Source: CAZPUI01 sp964415525 (GTDB lineage Bacteria > Acidobacteriota > Holophagae > Holophagales > Holophagaceae). From it: a stretch of DNA of 33,700 nt. The notes beneath the pieces are model-generated. The model was not told where the DNA came from, did not search any database, and saw nothing but the letters and a program-made list of their open reading frames with translations. The stretch is from assembly GCA_964415525.1 (NCBI GenBank), contig CAYQAS010000042.1:1-33700 (forward strand), given 5' to 3'. This document shows, piece after piece, positions 1-7,578 of the stretch (the first letter of the stretch is position 1; each line of letters begins with the position of its first letter). Position numbers and translations under genes: made by a program.

Positions 1-13
1 CCCGAGGTGCCCC

Positions 14-673
14 ATGCCCCAGCTCCCCGTGATCGCCCTGGACGGCCCGAGTGGCGTAGGGAAGAGCACCACTGCGAAGCGAGTGGCCCATGCCCTTGGT
101 TGGAACTACCTGGACACCGGCGGGATGTATCGCACCGCGGCCCTGGCCGTTCAGCGTGCTGGGGCATCCTTGGAGGATCCCTCAGCCCTGGAGCATCTGC
201 TTGCGGGGCTCCACATTGAACAGCGGGGGACGGCCTTCTTCCTCGCGGGCGAGGACGTTTCCGAGGCCATACGGGGCCCGGAAGTCGGGCCCCTGGCCAG
301 TCGCGTGGCGACGGACCCCCGGGTGCGCGAGGTGCTGGTGGAGCAGCAGCGGCGGATCGGCCGCAGCGGCGGCTGGGTGGTGGATGGTCGCGACATCGGC
401 ACCGTGGTCTTTCCAGATGCCTGCTGCAAGATCTTCCTCACCGCCAGCGCCGAGGTGCGTGCGGAGCGGCGGGTCAAGGAATTCCAGGCCAAGGGCCTAC
501 CCGTGGACTACGCCCAGGTGCTGGAGGATCAGCGGGCGCGGGACCTCCAGGACACGACCCGGGCGGTCTCTCCTCTCCGCAAGGCCGAGGACGCCACGGA
601 GCTCGATTCAGGGGGTATGACGCTGGATGACGTGGTCACCTGGATCGTCGCTCACCACCATCAACACGGTTGA
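14..673 (+). CDS. cmk: Cytidylate kinase
   Basis: Phosphorylates CMP and dCMP with ATP in the cytoplasm (pyrimidine nucleotide salvage and turnover). The 219-residue protein has the usual length for the family. The N-terminus carries the P-loop GPSGVGKST (about residues 11-19), followed by LDTGGMYR, the start of the CMP-binding segment of Cmk proteins. The middle has VDGRDIGTVVFPDA, a hallmark of the family, and the C-terminal part has the arginine-rich lid stretch and SPLRKAEDATELD. The ATG at 14 gives the conserved N-terminus directly. The gene starts too close to the window edge to say whether it belongs to an upstream operon. No clear terminator was seen after it. Confidence 0.97.
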   Translation: MPQLPVIALDGPSGVGKSTTAKRVAHALGWNYLDTGGMYRTAALAVQRAGASLEDPSALEHLLAGLHIEQRGTAFFLAGEDVSEAIRGPEVGPLASRVATDPRVREVLVEQQRRIGRSGGWVVDGRDIGTVVFPDACCKIFLTASAEVRAERRVKEFQAKGLPVDYAQVLEDQRARDLQDTTRAVSPLRKAEDATELDSGGMTLDDVVTWIVAHHHQHG

Positions 674-1027
674 AGCCGCGGCCAGTCCCTATGCCATCGA
701 TCCCCTTCGCAAAGCGGATCAGCAGCAGGAAGAGCACTGGGTGACCCTGGAGGACGACAGCACCCATCCCCCCGTCACCATCGACACGCCGTCCTGGATG
801 GCGATCCTCGGTGGGGCGGCCGGGAGGGTGTTCGGAGCATTCGCCGAGCCCGTTTCTCTTCTCCGCGCGCTTCTGGCTGCTGCTGCCGGTAATGGACCTG
901 GTCAGTCAGACGCGTTTCCTGTGGCAGGCGGCGGCCCTCCATGGCTTTCCCAGGGGCAGGGTTGCGTTTCAGAGGGCGGGTCGGTAGGCCCTCATTGCAT
1001 GCCGTTTCATCGCCTTGGGGCGGAGGT
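674..1027. other. Gene-poor interval after cmk
   Basis: No convincing gene lies between cmk and the converging small membrane protein gene. A plus-strand frame over about 690-870 has mostly G or C at third codon positions and reads like protein (for example DTPSWMAILGGAAGRVFG), but it has no good start and codon preference fades after about 880. It could be the relic of a lost gene or chance in GC-rich DNA. Confidence 0.4.
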
Positions 1028-1456
1028 TCAACCTTTCGAGGATGGCTCCAGCCGGGCGTCGAAGATCGTCTTGCCGCTGGCCACCGCTGCTTCAAGGCTT
1101 CCCAGCCATCGACGGTCGTGGGCCCGGCGGCGGAGGAAGAGGCTCAGGCGCCAGCCGGCCATGCCCAGACTTAGGGCGGAGATGGCCAGGAGCAGCAACC
1201 GGAGGGGAATCAATCCCCCGGGCAGCATGCATGCGCTGGCAAAGATGGCGAGGGCGAGCAGCAGGTCGAAAGTGGCGCGGTTGCGCATGGGGCGAAGGTC
1301 CCGGACCTCCATGGCCTTACGGAGGTCCACCAGGAAATCGTCCTGCTCGTCGCGGTTGAGGGCGCCCTTCGCTTGCTCCATCTCCAGTTTCTGAAGGGTC
1401 TGCAGAAGCTCGCCCGTGTAGTCATCCACTCGGGAAACGCGGGCGTGAAGGGTCAT
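1028..1456 (-). CDS. Small two-helix membrane protein, unknown function
   Basis: A 142-residue protein that I do not recognise. Residues 1-60 are charged and helical (EEL/LQKLEMEQAKGALNRDEQDD, partly coiled-coil-like); residues about 62-102 hold two hydrophobic segments separated by a short PGG turn (FDLLLALAIFASACMLPGG, then IPLRLLLLAISALSLGMAGW); a basic stretch LFLRRRAHDRR follows, so the tail is probably cytoplasmic. The ATG at 1456 is supported by AGGAG eight bases upstream. It converges on cmk and reads away from the C69 peptidase gene, from which a hairpin separates it. The protein-like composition and start signal make it a probable real gene, but its role cannot be inferred. Confidence 0.75.
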   Translation of the reverse strand: MTLHARVSRVDDYTGELLQTLQKLEMEQAKGALNRDEQDDFLVDLRKAMEVRDLRPMRNRATFDLLLALAIFASACMLPGGLIPLRLLLLAISALSLGMAGWRLSLFLRRRAHDRRWLGSLEAAVASGKTIFDARLEPSSKG

Positions 1457-1523
1457 GGGAGGACTCCTGGTTCAGGATGGCGGTAGGCTTGCGCTTAACG
1501 TTGTTTATTTCGCCATACGCAAA

Positions 1524-1556
1524 GGGGGCACTCGGTCACAAGGGACCAGTGCCCCC
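1524..1556 (-). terminator. Probable terminator of the C69 peptidase gene
   Basis: An inverted repeat pairs GGGGGCACT(C)GGTC with GACCAGTGCCCCC around a short loop, with one bulged base. It sits 39 bases downstream of the minus-strand peptidase stop codon. On the minus strand the stem is followed only by a short TTT, so it may act as a rho-independent terminator of moderate strength. Confidence 0.55.
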
Positions 1557-1594
1557 ATTGGGCAAAACAAAGCATGGCACCGATGGCGGTGCCC

Positions 1595-3184
1595 TCAGAA
1601 CTTGGTTCCGTATTTCACCCAGAGCTTGTCGCTGAGCTTCCAATAGGCGTCCACGGCCTTTTCCGCCTCGGTCACCGAGTACTGGGTGAGGAACGTGATG
1701 GCCTTCTTCGGGTCTTCCTTGTGGAGCTTCACGGCCTCTTCTTCGATCTTGGCCTGCTCGGTGAAGATTCGCTTCTCGACCTCATCCCGGACCTCCTGTA
1801 CGACCTTGCTCATCTCCTGCCACCGCAGGTGGGCCAGCTTGCTGGGGGTGCGGAAGGCCCACCAAGCGCAAGCGCGGCTGTACTCGCGGCGACCGTCCAC
1901 TTCATAGCTGGCAGGCACTTTCGTGATGCCGGCATAGAAGGGGAGGAAGGCGCTGGTGGTGGGGTTGTCGTAGCCGAGCCACACCACGCCGCCGATGGCG
2001 TCCGGCAGCCAAGCGCGGCTCTGGGTGATCTGAACGTAGGTGGCCTGGGGCACGGCGATGGTGCGCTCGCGCTTGACCTTGAGGGCGGCCTTGAGGTCGC
2101 CATTGGCGAAGGGGTTGGCGATGGGGCTCTTCACCCAGGCGCCCTTCACCTCGGTCACGAGGCCATTCGTCTGGTCAAACTCGGTGCCGTCATAGGCGTC
2201 GCGGAAGACGGCCTGGACATCCTGCACCGTGAGCTTCTTGTCGGGCTTCACGCTGAAGGGATAGTTCTCGGCATTTGGGTCGAGTTTGAGGCTGGGTGCA
2301 AGCAGGCTCAGGGCGCGCCATTCGCGGCGGCGGCATCCCAGGCTGTTGCGGCTCGACGGTGCGTAGGCGTAGGCGAAATCGAAGGCCTCGCCCTCCTTCC
2401 ACCAGCCCATTTCCCTGGCGAGGCTGAACACGTTCTCGCTGGCGAGGACGTTCTCCTTGTCCTTCAGGTCGATGCCGCGGATGCGGCTGGCATTGGCGCT
2501 GATGCTCACGTGGCCGTCCGGTACCCGCTGGGCGGCCCACACCGCGCCCTTGCGGCCCTTGCCGGGGCCATAGATCTCGAAGAGCCAGACTTCCTGCTTG
2601 TCGGCGAAGGTGAAGCTCTCGCCGGAGTCGTTGTAGCCGTGCTCTCTGGTGAGGGCGTCGATGACCTTGATGGCTTCGCGGGCGGTCTTGGCGCGCTCCA
2701 GAGCGAGGCGGAAGAGCTCCGGCGCATCCAGAACTCCCACGTCGCTCTTGAGGTCCCGGCGCCCGCCAATGGTGGTCTCGCCGATGGCGAGCTGATGCTC
2801 GTTCATGATCGGGTAGGCGGCGTTGAGGTAGCCATAGGTCTCCCGGACCTGGGGAATCTCGCCGGCGACCTTCACATCGGTGTCCCTGGGGCCCTTCGTA
2901 TCCTTGGCATCCACGAAAATTTTGGCCATGGCGCCTTTGGGGTGTTTCGCGGCGGGGATGATATTGAGCCAGCTGCGGTCGGACACGCTGTCACAGCTGT
3001 GGCTGGTCATGGTGGAACCGTCCACGCTGGCGCCCCGGGTGACCATGACGCTGGTGCAGCCTTCTCCTTCGATCTCGGCGCTGCGGACGATCCGTGTGGG
3101 CGCAGGGGCGACCGGCACCAGCTGGGCGGCGGTTGGCAGTCCCGCCAGGAGAAAGATGATGGAAGCCAGGGCGGGTTGGATCAC
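1595..3184 (-). CDS. Secreted C69-family dipeptidase (PepD-like)
   Basis: A peptidase of the Ntn-hydrolase superfamily, expected to cleave dipeptides; in family C69 a cysteine becomes the N-terminal nucleophile after removal of a leader. Here that Cys lies in EGEGCTSVMVTRGASVDG, about residue 43, followed by the family-typical DGSTMTSHSCD and later EVWLFEIYGPGKGRKGAVW. I place the start at the GTG at 3184 because GGAG lies five bases upstream and translation then opens with a hydrophobic signal-like segment ending near TAAQ; ATG codons at 3202 and 3217 lack a ribosome site. Length (about 529 residues) fits the family. It is divergent from the REC-GGDEF-EAL gene and is probably monocistronic. 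The leader lacks basic residues, so export rests on hydrophobicity alone. Confidence 0.9.
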   Translation of the reverse strand: MIQPALASIIFLLAGLPTAAQLVPVAPAPTRIVRSAEIEGEGCTSVMVTRGASVDGSTMTSHSCDSVSDRSWLNIIPAAKHPKGAMAKIFVDAKDTKGPRDTDVKVAGEIPQVRETYGYLNAAYPIMNEHQLAIGETTIGGRRDLKSDVGVLDAPELFRLALERAKTAREAIKVIDALTREHGYNDSGESFTFADKQEVWLFEIYGPGKGRKGAVWAAQRVPDGHVSISANASRIRGIDLKDKENVLASENVFSLAREMGWWKEGEAFDFAYAYAPSSRNSLGCRRREWRALSLLAPSLKLDPNAENYPFSVKPDKKLTVQDVQAVFRDAYDGTEFDQTNGLVTEVKGAWVKSPIANPFANGDLKAALKVKRERTIAVPQATYVQITQSRAWLPDAIGGVVWLGYDNPTTSAFLPFYAGITKVPASYEVDGRREYSRACAWWAFRTPSKLAHLRWQEMSKVVQEVRDEVEKRIFTEQAKIEEEAVKLHKEDPKKAITFLTQYSVTEAEKAVDAYWKLSDKLWVKYGTKF

Positions 3185-3328
3185 GGCGACTCCGAGAGGC
3201 ATCAAGTTGCTAGGCATAGTGTAGACGAGGCGAAGCCGCCGGGCCTCACCTGTGATCCCTCCGCGTGGATCCTCGCTTCATGAAGACTCGAGATGCGCCG
3301 ATCCAAGGAGATCCGCTAGAGTCATGCC

Positions 3329-5467
3329 ATGTCGAATGCCCCTGACGAGCACCTGAACGCGCAGGCTGCGGCCCCCTGCGTCGTCGTGGCAATCGATGAT
3401 GACGCTTTGGTGCTGAAGGCGCTTCGGCGATCCCTGGAGGTGGCGGGGATGGTCTGCCACACCGCCAGTAGCGGGGAGCAGGGACTGGTGCTGATCCAGA
3501 CCGAGAATCCCGATCTCGTACTCCTGGATCTCATGCTCGTGAATGAGGACGGCTTCACGCTCTGCCGCGAGATCCGCAAGTCCTGGTCTGCGGAGGAACT
3601 GCCCGTCGTTGTGGTGACGGGGCTCGAGGATCTCGGCTCCATCCAGGCGGCCTATCAGGCGGGAGCCAATGACTACCTGACCAAGCCGCTCCACTGGAAG
3701 CATCTTCCTTATCGCCTGCGGCACGTGCTGCGAGCCAGGGACGCCTTCAACGCCCTCCAGGAGCGCACCCGGACCCTCCGTTCCCTGTTCGCGGCGCATC
3801 CGGATCCCATCTTCATGGTGGACCTGAATGGCGAGGTCACCCTGGTGCACTCGGGAATTCGGGGCGAGGACAACACGGTTCGCCATTCCATGGGGAATGT
3901 GGCGGAACTCCTGCCAGAGGGGTTGGCGCTGCGTGTCCTGGAGAAGGTGCGACAGGCCCTCACGGACCCTTCCGAGGTCTGGAGCCTGGAGGCCTCCCAT
4001 GTCTTCGGGGAACGGGAACGCCACTGGGAAGGGCGCTTCATTGCCAGTGCGGAGGATCGGGTGCTTGTGATGGTGCGCGACATCACCGAGCGCATGGAAT
4101 TCGAGCAGCGCATCCGCCACATGGCCTATCACGATGCCCTCACGGGACTCTGGAACCGCAATGCCCTGTCCTCAACCCTCGAGCGGGTCCTGGGTGAGTT
4201 GGCACGCAGCGAAGGGACACCGTATCCGCGCAGTGCAGCCCTGCTCTACCTGGATCTGGACAACTTCAAGCGCATCAACGACACCCTGGGGCACGCGGTG
4301 GGGGATGACCTGCTGAAGGTCGTAGCGGCGCGCATCTCCGAGGTCCTGCGTCCCACGGACGTCCTGGCCCGCACCGACAGTGGCGACATCGAGGGTGTGG
4401 CCCGCATCGGGGGGGACGAATTCTGCCTGATCCTGCGCCACCTCTCCAGCCCCGTGGACGCCGGAAGGGTCGCGCAACGCATCCTCGACGTGCTGCGGGA
4501 GCCGGTGCCCCTCCAGGGGCACGAACTCGTGGTGACGCCCAGCATCGGCATTGCGCTCATGCCTCAGGACGGGTGGGATCCCGACACCATCCTCAAGCAC
4601 GCGGACCGGGCCATGTACGCCGCCAAGGAGAGCGGGCGCAACCGCTTCCAGTTCTTCAATGCCTCCATGGATGATCGGCTCCAGGAACGTTTCGCCCTGG
4701 AGGCCGGCATGCGTCGCGGGCTGGCAAAGGGGGCCTTCCACGTGCACTTCCAGCCCCAGATCGATGCCCGCAGTGGCGAGGTGTTGGGCATGGAGGCGCT
4801 GCTGCGCTGGGACGATCCGGAGATGGGCAGCATCGCCCCCACACGCTTCATTCCCGTGGCAGAAGAGACCGGGCTCATCCTGGAACTGGGAGAATTCGTC
4901 TTCCGGCAGGCGCTGAGTTTCGTGCGGAGCCTGATGGACGAGGGGCTGCCCCCGATCCGGGTGGCGGTGAACCTCAGCAGCATCCAGATGCTCGACCCGC
5001 AGCTGATGGATCGCCTGGAACTCTGCATCGCGCTCACTGGCGCCGATCCGAACCTGCTCGAGGTCGAGGTCACGGAGAGCGTGCTCCTGGAAGGTTCCGA
5101 GCAGGCCCTCGCCACCCTGAACCGCATGAAGGACCTGGGTATCACCCTCGCCTTGGACGATTTCGGCACGGGGTATAGCTCCCTGAGCTACCTCCAGCAC
5201 TATCCGTTCGACATCCTGAAGATCGACCAGAGCTTCATCCAGTCACTGGGTGAGCCTTCCCAGAACCGGAACCTGGTCACGGCCATCATCGCCATGGGGC
5301 AGAGCCTGGGTATGGACCTCATTGCCGAAGGCGTGGAGCACATCGATCAGGCGCGCTTCCTGCTAGATCGGGGCTGCCACCGTGCCCAGGGTTTCCTCTA
5401 CGGGCACCCCATGCGGCCCGAGGCCTTCCGGGCCTTCTACCGGGAGCGGATCTCCGGCGGGGCCTGA
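3329..5467 (+). CDS. REC-PAS-GGDEF-EAL cyclic-di-GMP regulator
   Basis: A 712-residue signalling protein that may make or break cyclic di-GMP in response to phosphorylation by an unidentified histidine kinase. Residues 18-135 form a receiver domain: acidic pair near D23-D25, phospho-acceptor D67 (LVLLDLML) and K119 (TKP). Residues about 145-255 look like a PAS-type sensor (DPIFMVDLNGEV). The GGDEF domain follows at about 260-445 with an intact IGGDEF (361-365). The inhibitory RxxD site expected nine residues before GGDEF is absent. The EAL domain at about 455-705 keeps GMEALLRW, DDFGTGYSSL and AEGVE, so both activities look intact. There is no membrane segment, so it should be cytoplasmic. 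The 3' end overlaps the convergent transglutaminase-like gene by 31 bases. No kinase gene is adjacent. Confidence 0.95.
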   Translation: MSNAPDEHLNAQAAAPCVVVAIDDDALVLKALRRSLEVAGMVCHTASSGEQGLVLIQTENPDLVLLDLMLVNEDGFTLCREIRKSWSAEELPVVVVTGLEDLGSIQAAYQAGANDYLTKPLHWKHLPYRLRHVLRARDAFNALQERTRTLRSLFAAHPDPIFMVDLNGEVTLVHSGIRGEDNTVRHSMGNVAELLPEGLALRVLEKVRQALTDPSEVWSLEASHVFGERERHWEGRFIASAEDRVLVMVRDITERMEFEQRIRHMAYHDALTGLWNRNALSSTLERVLGELARSEGTPYPRSAALLYLDLDNFKRINDTLGHAVGDDLLKVVAARISEVLRPTDVLARTDSGDIEGVARIGGDEFCLILRHLSSPVDAGRVAQRILDVLREPVPLQGHELVVTPSIGIALMPQDGWDPDTILKHADRAMYAAKESGRNRFQFFNASMDDRLQERFALEAGMRRGLAKGAFHVHFQPQIDARSGEVLGMEALLRWDDPEMGSIAPTRFIPVAEETGLILELGEFVFRQALSFVRSLMDEGLPPIRVAVNLSSIQMLDPQLMDRLELCIALTGADPNLLEVEVTESVLLEGSEQALATLNRMKDLGITLALDDFGTGYSSLSYLQHYPFDILKIDQSFIQSLGEPSQNRNLVTAIIAMGQSLGMDLIAEGVEHIDQARFLLDRGCHRAQGFLYGHPMRPEAFRAFYRERISGGA

Positions 5468-7578
5468 GCCTTCGCTCTCAGCACCACTGGCACCTCCACC
5501 ACCGTGCCTGCGGACACGGTGAAACGCACCATCCGGGTGAGGCAGGCTCCCGTCTCAATGCGGTGGTTGGTGGTGAGGAGGTAATCTCCGACAGGGAAGG
5601 CGATGGGACCTTTGATCTGGTCGAGGGGCAGCAGGTACGGGAACGCGAGGGGGCGGAGATCCTCCGGTTCGATCCGGGCGATGGAGAGATCCCTGGCAAA
5701 TCGCACATCCGGGTCGGAAGCCTTGAGCATCACCCCTCCCATGGAGCGCACTTCGATCCGGGCCGGACCGAAGGTGACACCTAACCAAGTCCGGTCGGGG
5801 CGTACCAGCGGCTGGCGTGTCAGCAGATCGAGTCGGGCTGGCAGCCCAAGGGCCCGGCAGAGCGCGACGAAGGCGATGTCCCGACTGCGGGCATCCGCCA
5901 CCCCCAGCTCCAGGACCGTCCGAGGTGCCATGGGAAGGCCGTCGGAGGGCAGGGAGGTCTCCACCCGGACCTGCGCATCCATCCACGCTGCCAGCGGTTC
6001 AGGATTCTGGCGGGCGGTGCGGGCGAGCTCCTCGGGCACCCGGGCACGCAGCCAACAGCGTCCCTCTCGGAGGGGTTCTTCGTCCACCCGCGGTTGGAGC
6101 ACATCGGGATCGAGGGCGTTGCCTCCGCCCTCCGGCAGGTGATCCATCAGGGTTTCCGCCGAGACGTCACGGCGATCCTTGTCCGTCAAGACGGCGAGGA
6201 GGGCAGCGGCCTCCGTCCGGTGGGGAACGGCCTTGCGGAGGAACGCGAGGATTTGTGGGGCATTGCCGCGTGCTCGCTGGAGGGCAGGTGCGATGTCGGT
6301 TCCGTAGCCCTCGGCCTTCGCCAGGGCATCGCTTCCTGCAGCATCCAGGCCGCCCAACGGAGCGCGCTTTCGGACCTCATCCGCGGCCTTGACTCGGGCT
6401 TTATGGGCCTGGCTCCTCGGGGGTTCTGGATTTTCTTGAGAGGGGGGTGGCTCTGCGAAATCGAGCTCCAGCGGGGAGGGTAGGCCTTTCGGGTCGAGGA
6501 GGATCGTCAGATCGGTGGGTCCACCTTGGCGAAGCAGCTGATGACCATGGGCATCACCCCGGCGTGCCCAGATCCAGGCATCCACTGGACCAAGCTGGAG
6601 GGCGGTGCTGCCGTTCCCATCCGTTCGGCTCGAGGTGAGGGGCGGCAGCCCGCCGTCATTGGCCAAACGGAGATCTACGCGCGCACCGGACACCGGATGT
6701 CCACTGACGTCCACCACCTTCACGTGGACCCGGCGGACCGGGGCGTATCGGTCCGTCAGATCCAGGATGCCTCGCGCCTCCAGCGTGCCAGGGGCCACGG
6801 TTTGGGTGCCCGGCCCCAGGACCAGGGTCTCCACTCGCGGCATCCGTGGGGCGTGCTCGTCGAACCAGGCGGAATCCAGCCGCTGACGCGGCTCTGCAGC
6901 ACCAAGAAAATGCCATTGGCCATCTACCCAGGCTTCCGCCCAGGCGTGGTAGGCGTCGTTGTGGGCCCAGCGAGGCAGGAGCACCAGGCGGGCGGGAATG
7001 GCCACGCTGCGCAAGGCGGCCACCAGCAGCACGGACAGCTCCGTGCAGCGTCCGAATGCGGTCCGAATCGTGGTCTGCGGGCTGGCGGTGCGAGGATCCG
7101 TGCCGCCGAAGGTGGCTTGGGACAGGCACCAGAGGTTCACCTCCAGCACCGCCTCGGTCATGGTCTTCCCCTTCACCCTCTCTAAAAGAGCGGTGTGGTG
7201 GGCACTGCGAAAGTCGTCGAGGGCCTCGTTGAACACTCGGGGAGGGAGCACGTAGCTGCGGAAGAGGGGCTCCGGCACGTTCGGTCCCCAGGGCGTGCTG
7301 CTCCGCGCCCGGAGACTGGCTCTCACATCTGCCAGCAGACGCGGCCCAGCATCTGTTTCCAGGTCCGACAGCGGAAGGGCGGCCAGCAGCTCCGTGAGGG
7401 CCTCGCGTTCGGTGCGGTCCAGCTTGGTGTCCAGGAGGGTCAGAGGACTGCGGCCCGCGCGATTCGCCAGCTTTCGTCGGGCTTCCACGATGCGGAGCGC
7501 ACCGTCCGTAGGAGGTGCCGCGGGAAGCAGCAGGCCCGCGAAGGCAAGGGCGAGGGCTTGAACCTGAAGCACCTTCAC
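5437..7578 (-). CDS. Secreted transglutaminase-like protein coupled to the NRPS
   Basis: About 713 residues. The start is taken at the GTG at 7578, whose GTGA overlaps the TGA stop of the synthetase gene and opens a clean signal peptide (MKVLQVQALALAFAGLLLPAAPP); the longer frame upstream lies wholly inside the synthetase gene. The first catalytic-type region holds a papain-like transglutaminase core: Cys in GRCTELS, His in AYHAWAEAWVDG, then WHFLGAAEP, where an acidic residue would complete the triad. A carboxypeptidase-regulatory-like beta domain follows (KVVDVSGHPVSGARVDL). The C-terminal part has a second, degenerate core (ARSRDIAFVALCRALGLPARLD). Such proteins act outside the cytoplasm as peptidases or cross-linking enzymes. 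Translational coupling to the NRPS implies a shared task, perhaps processing or attaching the product; that is inference. Confidence 0.82.
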   Translation of the reverse strand: MKVLQVQALALAFAGLLLPAAPPTDGALRIVEARRKLANRAGRSPLTLLDTKLDRTEREALTELLAALPLSDLETDAGPRLLADVRASLRARSSTPWGPNVPEPLFRSYVLPPRVFNEALDDFRSAHHTALLERVKGKTMTEAVLEVNLWCLSQATFGGTDPRTASPQTTIRTAFGRCTELSVLLVAALRSVAIPARLVLLPRWAHNDAYHAWAEAWVDGQWHFLGAAEPRQRLDSAWFDEHAPRMPRVETLVLGPGTQTVAPGTLEARGILDLTDRYAPVRRVHVKVVDVSGHPVSGARVDLRLANDGGLPPLTSSRTDGNGSTALQLGPVDAWIWARRGDAHGHQLLRQGGPTDLTILLDPKGLPSPLELDFAEPPPSQENPEPPRSQAHKARVKAADEVRKRAPLGGLDAAGSDALAKAEGYGTDIAPALQRARGNAPQILAFLRKAVPHRTEAAALLAVLTDKDRRDVSAETLMDHLPEGGGNALDPDVLQPRVDEEPLREGRCWLRARVPEELARTARQNPEPLAAWMDAQVRVETSLPSDGLPMAPRTVLELGVADARSRDIAFVALCRALGLPARLDLLTRQPLVRPDRTWLGVTFGPARIEVRSMGGVMLKASDPDVRFARDLSIARIEPEDLRPLAFPYLLPLDQIKGPIAFPVGDYLLTTNHRIETGACLTRMVRFTVSAGTVVEVPVVLRAKAQAPPEIRSR

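Noticed and set aside
627..1394. Plus-strand frame running from inside cmk across the small membrane protein gene
   Set aside because: Its second half is antisense to a better supported gene and reads as Arg/Ser-rich nonsense; only the part near 690-870 looks coding and was reported separately.
1574..3283. Long plus-strand open frame (569 codons) opposite the C69 peptidase
   Set aside because: It is the mirror of a GC-rich real gene on the minus strand, has no recognisable domain and low-complexity Gly/Ala/Leu composition.
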